Below, one piece after another: positions 4,733 to 8,711 of a stretch of DNA of 8,711 nucleotides. The notes under the pieces are model-generated. The model was given only the letters and a program-made list of their open reading frames with translations. It did not search any database and had not been told where the DNA came from. The position numbers and the translations under genes were made by a program. This stretch comes from CAZHBA01 sp964530225 (lineage in GTDB: Bacteria; Pseudomonadota; Alphaproteobacteria; UBA6615): NCBI GenBank assembly GCA_964530225.1, contig CAZHBA010000022.1, forward strand, positions 1-8,711, given 5' to 3'. Numbering within the stretch: position 1 is the stretch's first letter; every line of letters begins with the position of its first letter.

Positions 4733-6820
4733 ATGACTAACATTAGGGGATATCGCATCGGTATTGATGTTGGTGGCACTTTTACCGACGTTGTTCTGAT
4801 CAACAACGCAACCGGCAATGTCTCGGTCGTGAAAATTTTCAATCGTCACGAAGACCGGGCTGAGACTGTGGTTGAAGGTATCGAGTGTTTGCTCGCTGAG
4901 GCTGGTGTCGAAGCTACTGAAGTTGACTGGATTAGCCACGGCACGACGATCACCACCAATGCGGTGATCGAACGCAAGGGCGCTAAGACTGCCCTGATCA
5001 CCAACAAGAATTTCCGCGATATTCTGGAAATAGGCCGCTTCGCGCGCCCTGCTGACTTGATCTATCGGGTTCACGAAGACAAGCCTGCGCCCTTAGTGCC
5101 GCGCTATCTGCGGTTGGGCGTATCGTGCCGTATCGACCGAAATGGCGAGGTGGTCGGCGAACTCGATGAACAGGAACTCGCCGAAGCGATCTCTGCTATC
5201 AATAAAGAGGTGGTCGATAGCGTCGCCGTCTGCTTTTTGTTTTCATTTCTCAACCCAATCCATGAGGCGCGCGTTAGAGAAAGCCTTAGCGCTGCGCTAC
5301 CAGATCTCGACATTGTGTTGTCGAGCGAGATTTTGCGCGAGTTCCGCGAGTTTCCGCGCACCGCCACAACCGTGTTTGCAGCCTATGTGGCGCCTGTGCT
5401 GCGTACTTATATTTTGGGCCTTACCGGTCGGTTCACCGATCATGGTATTCACTGCCCGCTCTACATCTTCCAATCGAATGGCGGCGTGGCGCAGCCCGAT
5501 ATTGTTATGCGTAATCCTGCTTTGACTCTGTTGTCGGGGCCGGCCGGCGCGGTTGTTGGTGCGGCGCAACTATGCGGTCAGGCAGGTTATCGCGACCTCA
5601 TCACCATGGATATCGGCGGTACCTCGCTCGATGTATGCCTGATCCGCAATTCGGTGGCTGAAGCGACGACGACCCGTGAGATCGATATGTTTCCCGTTGG
5701 CATACCGATGCTAGATGTCCACACCATTGGCGCCGGCGGTGGCAGCATTGTTCGGATCGATGATGTTGGCCGCGTCAAGGTGGGGCCGGACAGCATGGGC
5801 GCGCAGCCAGGACCCGCCTGCTACGGGCTCGGCGGTGACCAGGCGACGCTCACCGATATCAACTTGCTGATGGGGCTACTCGATCCCGAGACCTTCGCCA
5901 ATGGTGAGGTGTCGCTCAATCGCGACCGCGCCGAATTAATTGTTAGCGAGCGGGTCGCGGGACTACTCGGTGTCGATCTTTCCGCTGCTGTTGTTGGTGT
6001 ATACCGGGTAGCCACCAACCAGATCGCCGAGGCAATTCGAACGGTAACTGTCGAACGCGGCAGCGATCCGCGCGATTACGCCTTGGTGGCGTTCGGCGGA
6101 GGGGGCCCGCTGCATGCCGCCGACGTGGCGCGGGAATTAGGGCTGAGCCAGATTATTGTGCCCCGCCATCCTGGACTGTTTTCAGCACGTGGCATCGCGA
6201 CGGCGGACTTTAATCACGATTATACCCAGTCGGTCGTCCGCCCGATCGCAGAAGTGTCAACCGAGGACATCAAAACTAATATTGCTGCGCTCGAGCTTAA
6301 GGCCGCGGCTGATCTTGACGCCGAGAATATCGCCGAGAACCGTCGCGACATGGTCCCCGCACTCGATTTGCGCTATCTCGGCCAGACGACGGAAATCACC
6401 GTGCCACTAGCAGAATCAAGGCAATCGCTTACCAACACCGTCGATGACATCGTCGGCCAGTTCCATGATCTACATGAACGCCTCTACACCTACAGCGTAC
6501 CCGATGAGCCGGTCGAACTGGTCAATGTGCGTCTGCGCGCTGTTGGCACTGTCGACAAACCGCCGCTGCCGCCGGCCGAGGGTGCTGGTAATGTACCGAC
6601 GCCAAAAGGGGAGCGGCCGGTTTTGTTGCCCGATGCTGCGGGTATCCAGTTGGTGCCGGTCTACAGACGCGATCAGCTGGCGCCCGGCGTTGCACTTGCG
6701 GGGCCACTGTTGATTGAAGAACCTTCGTCGACGACGCTAGTTTTGGCGAATATGAATGTCACTATCGATGCCTACGAAAACATTATCATCACCCTAGCGC
6801 CGTCAGGACAAACACCATGA
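4733..6820 (+). CDS. hyuA: Hydantoinase/oxoprolinase family subunit A (HyuA-like, ATP-dependent)
   Basis: A 695-residue protein of the N-methylhydantoinase A / 5-oxoprolinase N-half / acetone and acetophenone carboxylase subunit family. The N-terminal domain opens with the phosphate-binding motif YRIGIDVGGTFTDVVL (7-22) and has DWISHGTTITTNAVIERKGA near 65-84. The central Hydantoinase_A domain has QSNGG, LLSGPAGAVVGAA and the second sugar-kinase-like loop MDIGGTSLDV (from 292), then IGAGGGSI and GPDSMGAQPGPACYG. The C-terminal domain has FGGGGPLHAADVARELG, LRYLGQT and a beta-rich GPLLIEEPSSTTLV end. Family members phosphorylate a substrate carbonyl with ATP so that the partner can open a lactam or imide ring, or carboxylate a ketone. 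HyuB follows with an ATGA overlap, so the pair is translated together. No clear ribosome site precedes the ATG, but the IGIDVGG position makes this the right start. The exact substrate cannot be read from the sequence. Confidence 0.93.
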   Translation: MTNIRGYRIGIDVGGTFTDVVLINNATGNVSVVKIFNRHEDRAETVVEGIECLLAEAGVEATEVDWISHGTTITTNAVIERKGAKTALITNKNFRDILEIGRFARPADLIYRVHEDKPAPLVPRYLRLGVSCRIDRNGEVVGELDEQELAEAISAINKEVVDSVAVCFLFSFLNPIHEARVRESLSAALPDLDIVLSSEILREFREFPRTATTVFAAYVAPVLRTYILGLTGRFTDHGIHCPLYIFQSNGGVAQPDIVMRNPALTLLSGPAGAVVGAAQLCGQAGYRDLITMDIGGTSLDVCLIRNSVAEATTTREIDMFPVGIPMLDVHTIGAGGGSIVRIDDVGRVKVGPDSMGAQPGPACYGLGGDQATLTDINLLMGLLDPETFANGEVSLNRDRAELIVSERVAGLLGVDLSAAVVGVYRVATNQIAEAIRTVTVERGSDPRDYALVAFGGGGPLHAADVARELGLSQIIVPRHPGLFSARGIATADFNHDYTQSVVRPIAEVSTEDIKTNIAALELKAAADLDAENIAENRRDMVPALDLRYLGQTTEITVPLAESRQSLTNTVDDIVGQFHDLHERLYTYSVPDEPVELVNVRLRAVGTVDKPPLPPAEGAGNVPTPKGERPVLLPDAAGIQLVPVYRRDQLAPGVALAGPLLIEEPSSTTLVLANMNVTIDAYENIIITLAPSGQTP

Positions 6821-8505
6821 GTGTCGATGCTTTTACCCTAGCTGTGGTCCACAGCTCGCTGATCGCAATCGCGCGCGATATGAAGATCATGACCATGCGC
6901 ACCGCCTATACCCAGCTCTGGAAAGAACAAGGCGACCTGTCGTGCTGCCTGATGGACGCCAACGGCGATATCATCGCCCAGGACCCGAATGGCTTTCCCA
7001 TTCATGTCACGACTATGCCACTACAATTGCAGGGCGTGGTTGAAATCCTCGGCCGGGAAAATCTGAATTCGGGCGACGTGTTGGCAACAAACGACCCCTT
7101 TATCGGTGGCACCCACTTGCCCGACGTGCTGATTGCACGGCCCTTATTCTACCAGGGAGAGCTCTATGCCTACGCCTGCAATCGCGGGCATTGGGCGGAT
7201 ATTGGTGGCATGGGGCCAGGGAGTTATTCACCCGCTACCAACGACATTCACCAGGAAGGTATCTTTATTCCACCGGTAAAATTGTTCGAGGCGGGCGAAC
7301 CCAATGCCAGCGTGCTCGAGATGATCATGTCGAACATCCGCAATCGATCGATCGGCTTCGGCGACCTGCGCTCGCAATATGCGTCGTGTGAAACTGCGGA
7401 GCGTCGGCTATCTGCACTCATCGAGCGTTATGGATTCGACAATTTGACGGCTGGAATGGCGGAAATTGTTGCCCGTTCGGAGCAAATGACCCGGGCGCGT
7501 ATCACCGAGTTTCCCGACGGTGACTATCATGCCCGCGACTGTCTTGATGGCGACGGTCGATTGGGGGACAAAGTCTGGGTCGACGTCAAAGTCACCATTC
7601 GGGGCAGCGATATTGTGGTTGATCTGAGCGGCAGCAGCGACCAGTCAACAGGCGGTATGAATTGTTCGTATTCAGCCGCCGCTTCGGCGGTGCAGTACGC
7701 TATTAAGTCGATCACCGATCCTGAGAATCCTCCCAACGCCGGCAGCTATAAACCGATTACGGTAAAAACCCGGCCGGGTTCACTGGTAGATGCGCAAAAG
7801 CCCGGTTCAATGATCGGGTTCGGTGATGTTTGTTACCGCGTGCTGGATGCCACCATGACCGCGATTGCCGGTGCCATTGGGGATCGGGCGATTGCCAGCG
7901 GTTCAGGGTCTACCGGCACTGCGGTGATTGCTGGCCGCCAACAGCGTGCCAACGGCGATCATTATTTTACCACCATTGAGTTATCGTCGGGTGCCTACGG
8001 TGCGCGGGCGACGTGCGACGGCATGAATGCTATCCGCTACGGCCCCGGCAATGCGGGTCATATCCCGATCGAAGCCGATGAGATCGAAAACCCGCTGTTC
8101 TTCGAGGCCTATGAGATTGTGCCCGACACAGGAGGCGCGGGCCGATTTCGCGGTGGTAACGGCTTTGTTCGCGCTTTCCGAGTTCAAGCCGACCGAGCTC
8201 AGATTTGTCTATGCGCTGACCGCCACAACACGCCGCCGCCCGGCCTGTTTGGCGGAGAACCCGGCGCTACATCGCGCTATGTTCTCAGTTCCGGCACCAA
8301 CCGCGAAGAGGTTCTGCCAAGCAAAACGCCTTACATTGATCTTGAATCCGGCACGCTGGTACGTGTGCAATCGGCCGGCGGCGGTGGGTATGGTGATCCA
8401 CGTGAACGAGACCCGGCGGCAATAGCCGACGATTTCAAGAATGGCTATATCACCGAAGAAGGCGCTAAGGGTAATTATGGCTATTCGCCGAAGATCGAGC
8501 GATAG
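6817..8505 (+). CDS. hyuB: Hydantoinase/oxoprolinase family subunit B (HyuB-like)
   Basis: A 562-residue protein of the HyuB / acetone carboxylase alpha-like family, near the usual 550-590 residues. It begins with AFTLAVVHSSLIAIARDMKI. It carries QDPNGFPIHVTTMP, the NDPFIGGTHLPDV motif (92-104) with Asp/His residues suited to metal binding, NRGHWADIGGMGPGSY, QEGIFIPPVKL and RSIGFGDLRSQ. Later come VDLSGSSDQSTGGMNCSYSA, DTGGAGRFRGGNG and the family C-terminus SAGGGGYGDPRERDPAAIADDFKNGYIT. It forms a heteromer with HyuA, which supplies the ATP step. Its ATG overlaps the HyuA TGA, and AGGA (6805-6808) sits 8 bases upstream. It is the last operon gene I can recognise; I see no convincing terminator after its TAG. 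All visible motifs are intact, so it looks functional. Whether it hydrolyses a cyclic amide or carboxylates a ketone is undetermined. Confidence 0.93.
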   Translation: MSVDAFTLAVVHSSLIAIARDMKIMTMRTAYTQLWKEQGDLSCCLMDANGDIIAQDPNGFPIHVTTMPLQLQGVVEILGRENLNSGDVLATNDPFIGGTHLPDVLIARPLFYQGELYAYACNRGHWADIGGMGPGSYSPATNDIHQEGIFIPPVKLFEAGEPNASVLEMIMSNIRNRSIGFGDLRSQYASCETAERRLSALIERYGFDNLTAGMAEIVARSEQMTRARITEFPDGDYHARDCLDGDGRLGDKVWVDVKVTIRGSDIVVDLSGSSDQSTGGMNCSYSAAASAVQYAIKSITDPENPPNAGSYKPITVKTRPGSLVDAQKPGSMIGFGDVCYRVLDATMTAIAGAIGDRAIASGSGSTGTAVIAGRQQRANGDHYFTTIELSSGAYGARATCDGMNAIRYGPGNAGHIPIEADEIENPLFFEAYEIVPDTGGAGRFRGGNGFVRAFRVQADRAQICLCADRHNTPPPGLFGGEPGATSRYVLSSGTNREEVLPSKTPYIDLESGTLVRVQSAGGGGYGDPRERDPAAIADDFKNGYITEEGAKGNYGYSPKIER

Positions 8506-8552
8506 TTCAGAACCTATGCCGGTGTCACAAAGACTTAAATAAGCGCAAGAGT

Positions 8553-8648
8553 GACGCACTCGCCGCCGGGGACCTGCGCGGCCGGGACCTGCGCACGCTA
8601 ATTACCGATTATGCGAAGGAATTCGCCGACTGCGTGGTGGCGGCATAG
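8553..8648 (+). pseudogene. Coding-looking fragment without a start codon
   Basis: This frame reads DALAAGDLRGRDLRTLITDY, then AKEFADCVVAA, then a TAG at 8646-8648. Composition and amino-acid pattern (amphipathic helix, balanced charges) look like the true C-terminus of a protein. Upstream the frame stays open into hyuB but contains no plausible ATG, GTG or TTG with a ribosome site, and its sequence between 8506 and 8552 does not look coding. I do not recognise the family. It may be the tail of a deleted gene, or chance. Confidence 0.25.
8569..8594 (+). repeat. Tandem 11-bp direct repeat, 15-bp period
   Basis: GGGACCTGCGC occurs at 8569-8579 and again at 8584-8594. The 15-base period keeps the codon phase of the surrounding fragment (GDLR / RDLR), so it looks like a short in-frame duplication. 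Confidence 0.6.
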
Positions 8649-8649
8649 T

Positions 8650-8711
8650 CTAGGCTAGGTGCAGACGCGCGCGATCGGTTTGCCAGCCGACGGTGATCGC
8701 CTGTCCGGATT
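8650..8711 (-). CDS. Possible C-terminal end of an ABC transporter ATP-binding protein (TOBE domain), partial
   Basis: On the minus strand, from the right edge to a TAG at 8652-8650, the frame reads SGQAITVGWQTDRARLHLA. A short GQ-V-GW-x(3)-ARLL strand-and-tail is typical of the end of TOBE domains in spermidine/putrescine- or iron-type import ATPases of alphaproteobacteria. Only 19 residues are visible, so this rests on pattern memory. If right, a transport gene converges on the operon, ending ~145 bases from the hyuB stop. The rest lies outside the window. Confidence 0.35.
   Translation of the reverse strand, partial: SGQAITVGWQTDRARLHLA

Noticed and set aside
8550..8563. GAGTG-ACG-CACTC as terminator of the operon
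   Set aside because: A 5-bp stem without a following T-run; no operon terminator can be supported in the window.
1..8711. CRISPR arrays, complete insertion sequences, phage genes or riboswitches
   Set aside because: I saw no regularly spaced repeats, no intact transposase with terminal repeats and no recognisable aptamer structure.

Overview
The window looks like chromosome from an alphaproteobacterium, probably of the Rhodospirillales type. The reasons are the rpoD / hypothetical / UPF0178 / CAU-tRNA order, the GC-rich third codon positions, and a C-terminal recombinase relic of a sort common in that class. This is a judgement from protein and codon character, not from a database search.

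Left part (1-1633), housekeeping side: the 3' end of rpoD with a factor-independent terminator. Next comes a small conserved-looking hypothetical gene that reads as one protein only if an in-frame TAA at 494-496 is ignored, then a UPF0178 (YaiI/YqxD) gene with its own terminator, then a complete tRNA with anticodon CAT, probably tRNA-Ile2.

Middle (1634-2236), no intact gene: about 600 bases directly downstream of the tRNA. It holds a decayed minus-strand remnant of the C-terminal part of a serine recombinase, two palindromes with half-sites 40 bp apart, and a good sigma-70 promoter whose expected start point coincides with the ATG of the next gene.

Right part (2237-8505), a five-gene operon on the plus strand: an RraA/HMG-aldolase-like lyase, an aconitase/LeuC-like large subunit, a LeuD-like small subunit, HyuA and HyuB. 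The genes are tightly spaced (3-nt gap, 24-nt gap, 48-nt gap, ATGA overlap). This is not leucine biosynthesis. The LeuC-like protein keeps its three cluster cysteines but has DVHV where relatives have DSHT. The LeuD-like protein has lost the GCGSSREHA substrate loop. The content suggests a catabolic route in which HyuAB activates and opens (or carboxylates) a substrate in an ATP-dependent step, the aconitase-like pair moves water on an unsaturated or hydroxylated di- or tricarboxylate, and the RraA-like aldolase cleaves the product to a 2-oxoacid. The substrate is unknown; this is the most interesting part of the window.

Right edge (8506-8711): a short coding-looking fragment without a start and, on the minus strand, what may be the last codons of a TOBE-type ABC transporter ATPase converging on the operon.
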